Below are positions 1 to 5,405 of a stretch of DNA of 5,467 nt, piece after piece. Under the pieces are notes generated by a model. That model saw nothing but the letters and a program-made list of their open reading frames with translations, did no database searches and was not told the DNA's origin. Source of the stretch: Planctomycetota bacterium. GTDB lineage: Bacteria; Planctomycetota; Phycisphaerae; Sedimentisphaerales; Anaerobacaceae. The position numbers were made by a program, and so were the translations under genes. The stretch spans positions 1 to 5,467 of the forward strand of contig JADFHU010000432.1 of the NCBI GenBank assembly GCA_022567055.1. The letters run 5' to 3'. Position 1 is the first letter of the stretch. Each line of letters opens with the position of its first letter.

Positions 1-205
1 CCCAAATCCGAATGTCCTCTAGGTAGTCGAGGGCCGTCTTCTGCTCCCGGGTGAGCATCATACCCGCCGTAAAGAGCAGACTGCAGAAGACCGCAATGAG
101 AAAGGGCACAATAAAGAAGGAATGCACGATGACCCCCATCATCGAACGCTGCGGTTCGTCGGGGGCCTCGGGCGTCTCCGGATTGTCCTGAATCTGACCT
201 TCCAT
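1..205 (-). CDS. N-terminus of a membrane-anchored protein, probably HEAT-repeat family (partial, runs off left edge)
   Basis: Only the first 68 codons are in the window, read leftward from ATG at 205. Residues 1-21 are acidic and proline-rich (several Glu, Asp, Pro), residues about 24-51 form one strongly hydrophobic segment (GVIVHSFFIVPFLIAVFCSL core), and then a charged stretch ends in DYLEDIRIW. This looks like a short cytoplasmic tail, one membrane anchor and the start of a soluble domain. The start is well supported: the codon just upstream (206-208) is an in-frame TAG, a GGTGG Shine-Dalgarno-like stretch lies about 9 nt upstream, and a promoter lies at 279-307. From memory, the pattern of hydrophobic anchor followed by YLxxIR resembles the N-termini of HEAT-repeat proteins found beside ABC-transporter genes in Planctomycetes and relatives. 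The repeats would be outside the window, so this family call is inference. That it is a genuine membrane-protein gene is more certain. Confidence 0.7.
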   Translation of the reverse strand, partial: MEGQIQDNPETPEAPDEPQRSMMGVIVHSFFIVPFLIAVFCSLLFTAGMMLTREQKTALDYLEDIRIW

Positions 206-554
206 CTAGGGTATCCACCACATCGGTCAAACGCGCCGATTAATATTGGGAAAACTACTTACTTTCAGAATTCGGGCAAGTATAGCCCAGCAAAACGGGG
301 GGATCAACAGGATTTTCACGGCGTTGTGGGGAATTATCTGGAAAAACGGCGACGGTAAATCCGCCGCCGAATGGGGCGCCGAACGCAGCCCGCGCACCTC
401 GCAAGCAAGACCACACTCCACCCCAATTGGCCCCAGAAAAGTGGACCATTATTCATGTCACAGAGAAGACAGTGGCCCGAGCACCGTCGAACCTTCGACC
501 ACCGCAATAGCGGCTTAGGATTGTGGTCCGATCCTCCTGGTCGATTTTGGGCAT
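206..554. other. divergent intergenic sequence with no gene recognised
   Basis: Apart from the promoter at 279-307, I see no coding signal here. The short open frames on both strands give arginine- and proline-rich translations with no domain-like pattern and no ribosome-binding sites. The stretch around 430-462 (CCCCAGAAAAGTGGACCATT) resembles the style of insertion-sequence ends that carry a GTGGACCA core. I could not find a matching partner end in the window, so this is only a hint that the region is mobile-element debris continuing from the transposase remnant on its right. Confidence 0.4.
279..307 (-). promoter_or_regulatory. sigma70-like promoter of the left-edge membrane-protein gene
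   Basis: On the minus strand, a -35 box TTGATC (307-302) is separated by exactly 17 nt from a -10 box TATACT (284-279), matching the consensus at 4/6 and 5/6 positions. Transcription would start near 272, giving a leader of about 67 nt before the ATG at 205. The -10 box sits inside a small inverted repeat, GGGC-N7-GCCC (274-288), which could be a regulator site. Prediction from consensus only. Confidence 0.5.
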
Positions 555-809
555 GATCCGGCTCTGGGGGTCCAACCTGCCTGTCGGAGCAGCAGAAATC
601 CAGGCCCTTGACCAGGCGATCGACATCGGGTGGGGCCCGGCAAGCCGATTTCTGCCACAGCTCGCATGGGCGTAGAATCTTCTCCGTAACCTCGGCCTGA
701 GGCGGTTCAATAATGGCTGCCGGTGGCCTTGACACTCGTTGGTCCCCTTGGTATAGGTACGCTTGCTGATCGTGCTCGTGTAGCGCTCAATCCAGCATGC
801 CTGTGTGGC
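555..809 (-). pseudogene. degenerate transposase C-terminal remnant (possibly IS91-like)
   Basis: Read leftward on the minus strand, two frames carry protein-like sequence in succession. From about 809 to 723 the frame contains CWIERYTSTISKR and a degraded cysteine pair region (TNECQGH). A frameshift follows, and from about 735 to 555 the frame contains IIEPPQAEVTEKILRPCELW followed by RAPPDVDRLV. From memory, the pattern C-x-G then I-I-E-x-P, then V-x-E-K-I-L-x-x-C-x-L-W and R-A-P-P, matches the C-terminal part of a common transposase group often labelled IS91-like. The N-terminal catalytic part and a start codon are absent and the frame is broken, so the fragment cannot be functional. The family name is moderately uncertain; the reading as a decayed coding remnant is firmer. 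It lies antisense to the fdhA leader and contains that gene's best candidate promoter. Confidence 0.42.
729..757 (+). promoter_or_regulatory. candidate sigma70-like promoter of fdhA
   Basis: A perfect -35 hexamer TTGACA (729-734) is followed after exactly 17 nt by TATAGG (752-757), which matches the first four bases of the -10 consensus. Transcription would start near 764, giving an untranslated leader of about 106 nt ahead of the ATG at 870. The promoter lies within the antisense strand of the transposase remnant, so it may have been created or delivered by the insertion (inference). The weak last position of the -10 box lowers confidence. Confidence 0.4.
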
Positions 810-815
810 GTGAGA

Positions 816-825
816 TCGCTAGCGA
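816..825. promoter_or_regulatory. 10-bp perfect palindrome in the fdhA leader, possible operator
   Basis: TCGCTAGCGA is a perfect 10-bp palindrome, 44 bp before the fdhA start codon and downstream of the candidate promoter. Two shorter palindromes, AGCGCT (782-787) and GCATGC (795-800), lie just upstream. This could be a repressor site or an mRNA hairpin. No regulator gene is in the window, so the role is speculative. Confidence 0.2.
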
Positions 826-858
826 CGGAAATAACTTTTTCTACCTGAACTGTTCATT

Positions 859-864
859 GGGAGG
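859..864 (+). promoter_or_regulatory. ribosome binding site of fdhA
   Basis: GGGAGG ends 5 nt before the ATG at 870. It is a strong Shine-Dalgarno match with good spacing and fixes the start codon. Confidence 0.85.
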
Positions 865-869
865 TCATC

Positions 870-2060
870 ATGGCAAGTAATCGAGGCGTTGCTTATATTA
901 AACCAGGGGTCGTTGAGGTTCAGTCGATTGACTATCCTAAGTTAAGTTTGGGCAAGCGGCAGTGCGCCCATGGTGTTATTTTGAAAATTGTGACAACAAA
1001 CATTTGTGGCTCCGATCAACACATGGTCCGTGGTCGTACCACGGCGCCGGAAGGATTGATCTTGGGTCACGAAATCACTGGGCAAGTCGTAGAGGCAGGG
1101 AGAGACGTCGAGTTCATCCAGGAGGGGGATATCGTTTCGGTTCCCTTCAACATTGCCTGTGGACGCTGTCGGAATTGCAAAGAAGGAAAAACGGGTATCT
1201 GTTTGAGCGTCAACGCAGCCCGACCAGGTGCTGCCTATGGCTACGTAGACATGGGCGGCTGGGTTGGAGGCCAGGCGGAATACGTCATGGTGCCTTATGC
1301 CGATTTTAACCTGCTGAAGTTTCCTGATAAGGATCAAGCCATGGCCAAGATCAAGGACCTTACCTTGCTGTCCGATATCTTCCCCACCGGCTTCCACGGC
1401 GCCTGTACTGCCGGGGTCGGGCCAGGTTCCACCGTCTATGTGGCCGGGGCAGGACCCGTCGGCTTGGCCTGTGCCGCATCGTGCCAACTGCTTGGCGCCG
1501 CCTGCACCATCGTGGGCGATATGATCCCTGAACGTCTGCAGCAGGCAAAGAGTTTCGGCTGTGAAACCATTGACCTGCGCAAGGAGGATCCCATCGAAGC
1601 ACAATTGGAATCCATTCTCGGTGTAGGCGAGGTGGATGCCGCTGTTGATTGCGTTGGGTTCGAAGCCAAGGGTCACGGCAAGTGTTGCACAACAGAACAG
1701 CCTGCTACGGTACTGAATACGGTGATGGATATCACCCGGGCCGGAGGCGGGATAGGCATCCCTGGCCTTTATGTCACTGGTGATCCCGGCGGCGTCGACG
1801 ACAACGCCAAGATAGGCATGCTGGGCATTCGCATCGGGCTGGGCTGGGCCAAGTCGCACGTTTTTACCACGGGTCAGTGCCCAGTCATGCGATACCATCT
1901 ACAGCTGATGCAGGCGATCCTCTATGACAAGATCCAGATCGCAAAGGCCGTTAACGTACAGATGATTTCGTTGGACGATGCGTCACAAGGCTACAAGGAT
2001 TTCGACAAGGGCGCTGCCACAAAATTCGTCTTTGATCCGCATGATATGGTTGCCGCTTAG
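870..2060 (+). CDS. fdhA: glutathione-independent formaldehyde dehydrogenase (zinc-dependent, NAD+)
   Basis: This 396-residue protein closely resembles the Pseudomonas putida formaldehyde dehydrogenase (about 399 residues) along its whole length, as I recall that sequence. The enzyme is a cytoplasmic medium-chain alcohol dehydrogenase that oxidises formaldehyde to formate with tightly bound NAD+ and without glutathione; some relatives act as formaldehyde dismutases. Catalytic-zinc ligands are present at Cys46 (NICGSDQH), His67 (GHE) and Asp169. The structural-zinc cysteines are at 97, 100, 103 and 111. The Rossmann glycine motif GAGPVG spans 193-198, with the NAD-ribose acid at Asp217. The family signatures HMVRGRTTAP and IPGLYVT are also present. 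The start has a strong ribosome-binding site and the length is normal, so the gene appears intact. It stands alone: the left neighbour is divergent and the right one convergent. No formate dehydrogenase or C1-pathway gene is nearby, which suggests formaldehyde detoxification rather than methylotrophy (inference). A broader aldehyde or alcohol substrate range cannot be excluded. Confidence 0.93.
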   Translation: MASNRGVAYIKPGVVEVQSIDYPKLSLGKRQCAHGVILKIVTTNICGSDQHMVRGRTTAPEGLILGHEITGQVVEAGRDVEFIQEGDIVSVPFNIACGRCRNCKEGKTGICLSVNAARPGAAYGYVDMGGWVGGQAEYVMVPYADFNLLKFPDKDQAMAKIKDLTLLSDIFPTGFHGACTAGVGPGSTVYVAGAGPVGLACAASCQLLGAACTIVGDMIPERLQQAKSFGCETIDLRKEDPIEAQLESILGVGEVDAAVDCVGFEAKGHGKCCTTEQPATVLNTVMDITRAGGGIGIPGLYVTGDPGGVDDNAKIGMLGIRIGLGWAKSHVFTTGQCPVMRYHLQLMQAILYDKIQIAKAVNVQMISLDDASQGYKDFDKGAATKFVFDPHDMVAA

Positions 2061-2222
2061 ACGAGAGAGACCACCAACGATTTTCTGACCAGGCAAGACG
2101 ATAACTTTAAGCGTGCGGCCGAACACGTACGACCCAGTAACGACCCAGTAAGGGACAGTCACTAATTCGGCGGGGGCTGAATGGGCTTTTGATTTAGCCG
2201 GTGACGGTTTTCCGGTCCCTTA
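2061..2222. other. intergenic region between convergent fdhA and the CotH-family gene
   Basis: This 162-bp gap has no coding signal. Its first 70 bp show nothing recognisable, and the rest is the 11-bp tandem duplication and the nested palindrome described separately. No classical hairpin with a following T-run was found for either gene. Confidence 0.6.
2130..2151. repeat. 11-bp perfect tandem duplication abutting the palindromic element
   Basis: CGACCCAGTAA occurs twice in direct succession (2130-2140 and 2141-2151). The second copy overlaps the outer arm of the adjacent palindrome, which starts at 2147. It may be a slippage product or a trace of element insertion. The repeat is seen directly; its origin is inferred. 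Confidence 0.85.
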
Positions 2223-2224
2223 CT
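2147..2224. repeat. 78-bp nested palindrome (REP-like or miniature element) between convergent genes
   Basis: Three inverted repeats are nested symmetrically. The outer 10-bp perfect arms are AGTAAGGGAC (2147-2156) and GTCCCTTACT (2215-2224). The middle arms are GTCAC (2158-2162) and GTGAC (2201-2205). The inner 8-bp arms are GGCTGAAT (2175-2182) and ATTTAGCC (2192-2199), with one G-T wobble and a 9-nt loop. The whole unit could fold into one long hairpin in DNA or RNA. Its GGGACAGTCAC edge recalls REP-type elements mobilised by Y1 (TnpA_REP) transposases, but I cannot confirm that. It lies between two converging genes, so it could also act as a bidirectional transcription terminator, though no U-tract follows it. 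Its right arm supplies two bases of the CotH-family stop codon. Confidence 0.6.
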
Positions 2225-5200
2225 ATTGCCTTCGCCCGGAGCGAAGCAGGGGTCGATGTTGCTGAACGTCGGTCACCAGGGCCACGACCTGACCCGCGCG
2301 ATTCACGAGTTCTAAGGGACCCGAGGAAGAGGAAAACCGGCCCTCGTAGTCGCCGACTATGAAGAGGGCCTGCCCGCCGTTGGGAAAGGAGGGGCGTCCC
2401 CGAAAGGCCACCCGATCGGCAGCCACGTACAGCAGGCTCTCCGCGGGGATCACTGTGCCGCCGCGGAAGAAGAGGTCGATACTGCCCCGCAAGGCCCACC
2501 CCGAGATGTCCACGGCATAGCCGTTGGGATTGTGCAGTTGCAGGAACTGTTCGTCCGGGTCGCCGCTGGCCGGTTCCGTCCTGATGCCCCCGATCTCTAC
2601 GATGGCCGCGTCCGGTTGGGCATCGGGAATCTCCCCGGCGCCCGAGGCCAGACCGTGGTAGAGTTGGCGACGCCGTTCGGGCAGATAGACGTACTTCATC
2701 TCCGCGACGGCTTCCAACAGAGACTGAGGACAGCAGGGCGATGTGGATCCTTGGCCCCAGGCATGGGAGTTCCACTTGGCGGCGTCCATGGCCGCATCCG
2801 GGGCAATGCGGGCCGCCAATTCATCCATGCGGGGCTCGTAGTGCTGGTTCGCGGGCGCGACGCCGGGCGGCTTCAACAGGTCATCCATCAAGGTGCGTAT
2901 CCGACGCAGATACATTTGCCGTACCTCCGCTATCCCGAAGATCGCCTGGGGCAGGCGGTTGTTGCTGCCGACGAAGACACGGGTGTTGGTGATGAGTCGT
3001 TCATCCCAGTAGGTGTGGGAGCTGATCCAGCGCCTGCCAAAACTCAGATCCACGTCCCAGGGCCACATCTGCCATTCGTTGCTACGGCCCGTGTCGCGGT
3101 AGAGGTAGTAGTTCTTGTGACAGCAGTCGGTATTACCGGTGATGATGAGAGCCGCCAGGTAGTTGACCACCTGGGGGATATCCACGTGGTCGTAGAGGTA
3201 GCGTCGGCGTGACTCACCGGCGAGGCTGATGCCGTTAAAGAGCGCCAGCAGATCGGCGTTGTTCTCGTGCTTGCGGGTCTTTTTCTCGGCGCCGTTGGTG
3301 GCATCGCCAGGACTGCTGAATCGGTTGTACATCTTGTAGAGCGCCCCGTCGACATTCACGCCCATGCGGATCAGCCAGTCTTCGTCGCCGTTCTCCATGA
3401 CATGAGCCGTCCCCCAAAAGGTCCCGTTCTGCTGGACGCGTACGGGAAAGACCCAGTGATAGGGACAGTCGGCATCTCGGAAGGTCTCATAGGACAGAAT
3501 ATTGCGCATCTGGGCCTTGTCCGGGTAGGTGGTCATCAGATTGATATCGTCGGCGCGGGGTTGCCCCGGGGCCCACTTGAAGTTGTGGCCCGGATGAAAG
3601 TCGATGTCGTAACTCTTCTTCGGGAACCCGCGACTGGACTGTCCATGCAGATTCACCGCCACGTTGTCATACAGCTCACCGTCATAGAACAGTGTGCAAC
3701 GGGTTCCTGCATCGGAGTTGGCCGATCCAGGGCTCCGCACGAACCAGTGCAGCACGGGCAGGGGGTTGGTCAGACTCGGGTCGTCCACGACCGTGCCCAG
3801 GTATTCGGGTGCGTTTTCAGGATCGAGGAAGGCCGGAAGACGTGTCACCCGCCCCACGTCATCGGTGGCCGTGATGTACCAACGCATCAGTTGCCCGGCT
3901 CGAAACGCGCCGGCCGCTATGCCCGCGGAGTAGATCCCATCTCCACCTATTTCGTCGCCACCCTGCCCGTCATCGCCCATGGCTACGACGATCTCCGGCC
4001 CAAATAGGATGCGGTAATGCAACCGTGCCGAGAGCAGCCCGTCCGAGCTAGGCCGGATGCGGGCCCACACCCGCAGGTCCTGGTTCTCTTGCGCCATGGC
4101 CGGCGCGTGATCGGGCTCGCGGATGATCGGCCCCAGCGCCGCCACGCCGGCACCATTGGGTCGCCCGGGCGTGGGCAGTGGAAAATAGGCGAGGGAGGGA
4201 ATCGCGTCGGTAGTGACGGTGGCCACCAGTTCAGGCAGTATCAGGAGATCTGAACTGCTCAAGCCGTGGTTGAGCCCTTGGATGGCCAGTATGTTCAGAC
4301 CGGGACGGAGGAAGTCGAGGGGAAAGAGCGGGAAATCGACCGCCTTGACGGCCTTTCTGTTGGACCGATTGGCGATCGCTCCGGAGTTCCAGGTCTCGGT
4401 TCCCGGCGCCGGGGCGTTGTCTCGGGCGACCTCCTGGCCATTGATGTAGGCGATCATCCCGTCATCGTAGCGCATGCGGAGGGTCAGTGACTTCACCCGG
4501 GGCGGATCGACGACGGTGAAGGGTACTCGACAGTATATCGTCTCATTGGTATTGCGCATGGGCGAGACATCCAGCCCGATGAGGCCTGCGTAGGCATACC
4601 CAATGCCGATGGTGCCTACCTGCCAGTCGGAATCGTCGAGGTCCAACTGCGTCCAGGGCCGCGGATCGCCCGATTGGCGTCGTGGTTCCAGCGCGTCGTC
4701 TACTGGCAGCAGCGCTCGGGCCACCCCGTCCTGGCGAACGAGTGTCTCTTCTGCGGTGGCGGCTTCCAGGCCATAGGATACGTCGGGCGCCTGGATGGGG
4801 TAGGCGGGGAAGAACTCCGATGCGATGGTGGCCGCATCGGGTCGGACGAGTCCCAGGTACTCTCCGTCACCGCTCAGCTTAAAGTTGGTGTGCAGTGGGC
4901 CGGCAGGATCGTTCCTGTCTTTGCCGGAGGCGAACACCACCAGATAGCCGTGGGGTGCGATGAGGACGCCGGGAAACCGCCACTTGGTCAGATCATCGAC
5001 TCGGTCCGTCAGGTACCAGCCCGTCATGTCGACCGGGGTGGTGCCGCCGTTGTGGATTTCAATCCAATCCGCTTCGTCGCGGTCCTCGTCGTCGAGACCG
5101 GTATCGTTGACGGCCACGAATTCACTGATCCGGACCAGATCCTGAGCCTCGAGGGAAGGGAAGGGAAAGAGAAAAAGAACAAGAACAAGAATGAAGGGAG

Positions 5201-5390
5201 AATTCAGGCTGTGTCGGAAAACTCGATCTGGCTTCGAGCGGCCCTTTTTTCGCCTGGCTGCATTCGGCTGCATCGACGATAGAACCAACATCGCCTGCTT
5301 CGCCGTCTTTGCCAGGCGAAATAATTGCTCGCTCTCGGGCCAACGAGCAAGTTTTCCGACAAAGCCTAGCAGCGCCTTCGGTTTCACCAT
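2223..5390 (-). CDS. secreted CotH-kinase family protein with N- and C-terminal lamin-tail domains
   Basis: The protein has 1055 residues from ATG at 5390, chosen because AGGA (5402-5399) lies 8 nt upstream. Residues about 9-62 are encoded by an inserted 162-bp repeat element. A hydrophobic signal core follows at 64-79, with a predicted cleavage after LEA (about 82). Next come a lamin-tail domain (86-213; ISEFVAVN, ADWIEIHN, TGWYLTD), a jelly-roll-like carbohydrate-binding-type domain (about 235-390; LDDSDW, DDGMIAYINGQEV), an Ig-like domain (about 418-523), the CotH kinase domain (about 538-913) and a second lamin-tail domain (928-1041; EQFLQLHN, DISGWAL). In the kinase domain, SSRGFPKKSY (Lys591/592), NTDCCHKNYYLY (Asp755) and WPWDVDLSFG (Asp779, Asp781) match the expected ATP- and metal-binding and catalytic positions. 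CotH of Bacillus phosphorylates spore-coat proteins. In Gram-negative-type genomes this two-lamin-tail architecture is secreted or surface-bound with unknown substrate. The C-terminal tail after 1041 looks abnormal. Confidence 0.88.
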   Translation of the reverse strand: MVKPKALLGFVGKLARWPESEQLFRLAKTAKQAMLVLSSMQPNAARRKKGRSKPDRVFRHSLNSPFILVLVLFLFPFPSLEAQDLVRISEFVAVNDTGLDDEDRDEADWIEIHNGGTTPVDMTGWYLTDRVDDLTKWRFPGVLIAPHGYLVVFASGKDRNDPAGPLHTNFKLSGDGEYLGLVRPDAATIASEFFPAYPIQAPDVSYGLEAATAEETLVRQDGVARALLPVDDALEPRRQSGDPRPWTQLDLDDSDWQVGTIGIGYAYAGLIGLDVSPMRNTNETIYCRVPFTVVDPPRVKSLTLRMRYDDGMIAYINGQEVARDNAPAPGTETWNSGAIANRSNRKAVKAVDFPLFPLDFLRPGLNILAIQGLNHGLSSSDLLILPELVATVTTDAIPSLAYFPLPTPGRPNGAGVAALGPIIREPDHAPAMAQENQDLRVWARIRPSSDGLLSARLHYRILFGPEIVVAMGDDGQGGDEIGGDGIYSAGIAAGAFRAGQLMRWYITATDDVGRVTRLPAFLDPENAPEYLGTVVDDPSLTNPLPVLHWFVRSPGSANSDAGTRCTLFYDGELYDNVAVNLHGQSSRGFPKKSYDIDFHPGHNFKWAPGQPRADDINLMTTYPDKAQMRNILSYETFRDADCPYHWVFPVRVQQNGTFWGTAHVMENGDEDWLIRMGVNVDGALYKMYNRFSSPGDATNGAEKKTRKHENNADLLALFNGISLAGESRRRYLYDHVDIPQVVNYLAALIITGNTDCCHKNYYLYRDTGRSNEWQMWPWDVDLSFGRRWISSHTYWDERLITNTRVFVGSNNRLPQAIFGIAEVRQMYLRRIRTLMDDLLKPPGVAPANQHYEPRMDELAARIAPDAAMDAAKWNSHAWGQGSTSPCCPQSLLEAVAEMKYVYLPERRRQLYHGLASGAGEIPDAQPDAAIVEIGGIRTEPASGDPDEQFLQLHNPNGYAVDISGWALRGSIDLFFRGGTVIPAESLLYVAADRVAFRGRPSFPNGGQALFIVGDYEGRFSSSSGPLELVNRAGQVVALVTDVQQHRPLLRSGRRQ
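5151..5179. repeat. 29-nt uninterrupted polypurine tract within the signal-peptide coding region
   Basis: The plus strand is pure A/G over 29 nt and includes three GGGAA units in tandem (about 5153-5167). The CotH-family gene reads the complementary pyrimidines as the Phe/Leu/Pro-rich end of the signal core. Adjacent AACAAG units (5178-5189) encode the Leu-Val repeats. The tract could be prone to slippage or triplex formation, which would alter frame in an essential export signal. Confidence 0.8.
5206..5367. mobile_element. 162-bp non-autonomous inverted-repeat element (MITE-like) inserted in frame
   Basis: The ends are 20-bp inverted repeats matching at 18 of 20 positions: 5206-5225 (AGGCTGTGTCGGAAAACTCG) and the reverse complement of 5348-5367. 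An inner 11-bp perfect inverted repeat, TTTCGCCTGGC (5248-5258) with GCCAGGCGAAA (5311-5321), makes the element strongly foldable. GGCTGCAT also recurs at 5256 and 5266. There is no transposase, so it would depend on one elsewhere in the genome; the TGTCGGAAAAC end suggests an IS5- or IS1182-type partner, with low certainty. No clear target-site duplication is visible: the flanks read CTA/TGA on the coding strand. All 54 codons are open in the CotH-family reading frame. Confidence 0.75.
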
Positions 5391-5398
5391 AGGGTTCG

Positions 5399-5405
5399 TC
5401 CTCAC
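5399..5405 (-). promoter_or_regulatory. ribosome binding site deciding the start of the CotH-family gene
   Basis: On the minus strand GTGAGGA ends 8 nt before ATG at 5390, followed by the basic residues of MVKPK. The frame stays open to the window edge, and GTG at 5426 is another possible start, but that GTG has no spaced Shine-Dalgarno and would add residues unlike a signal peptide. No convincing promoter is visible in the remaining bases up to 5467. Confidence 0.6.

Noticed and set aside
206..259. TTGACC and TAGATG near the left-edge gene as a promoter
   Set aside because: The -10 would overlap the start codon at 205, leaving no leader or ribosome-binding site. The pair at 279-307 is better placed and better matched.
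122..556. Short open frames 122-358, 246-518 and 371-556 (plus) and 227-449 (minus)
   Set aside because: Arginine- and proline-rich translations without recognisable domains or ribosome-binding sites; one overlaps the left-edge membrane-protein gene.
942..1898. Long open frame on the minus strand opposite fdhA
   Set aside because: It overlaps a gene with a clear full-length family match. Its translation has no domain-like pattern and its length is explained by codon bias of the opposite strand.
3459..3474. TAGGGACAGTCGG, similar to the edge of the 78-bp palindrome
   Set aside because: It lies in the conserved CotH kinase coding region with no partner arm nearby, so a chance match is more likely than a second copy.
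5231..5250. Six T residues after a GC-rich stretch, resembling a plus-strand terminator
   Set aside because: The only adjacent hairpin has a 3-bp stem, no plus-strand gene ends there, and the sequence is part of the inserted repeat element.
2532..5282. Several open plus-strand frames (2532-3212, 3267-4007, 4674-5282) opposite the CotH-family gene
   Set aside because: All lie within the well-supported minus-strand gene with recognisable domains, have no convincing ribosome-binding sites, and read as shadow frames.
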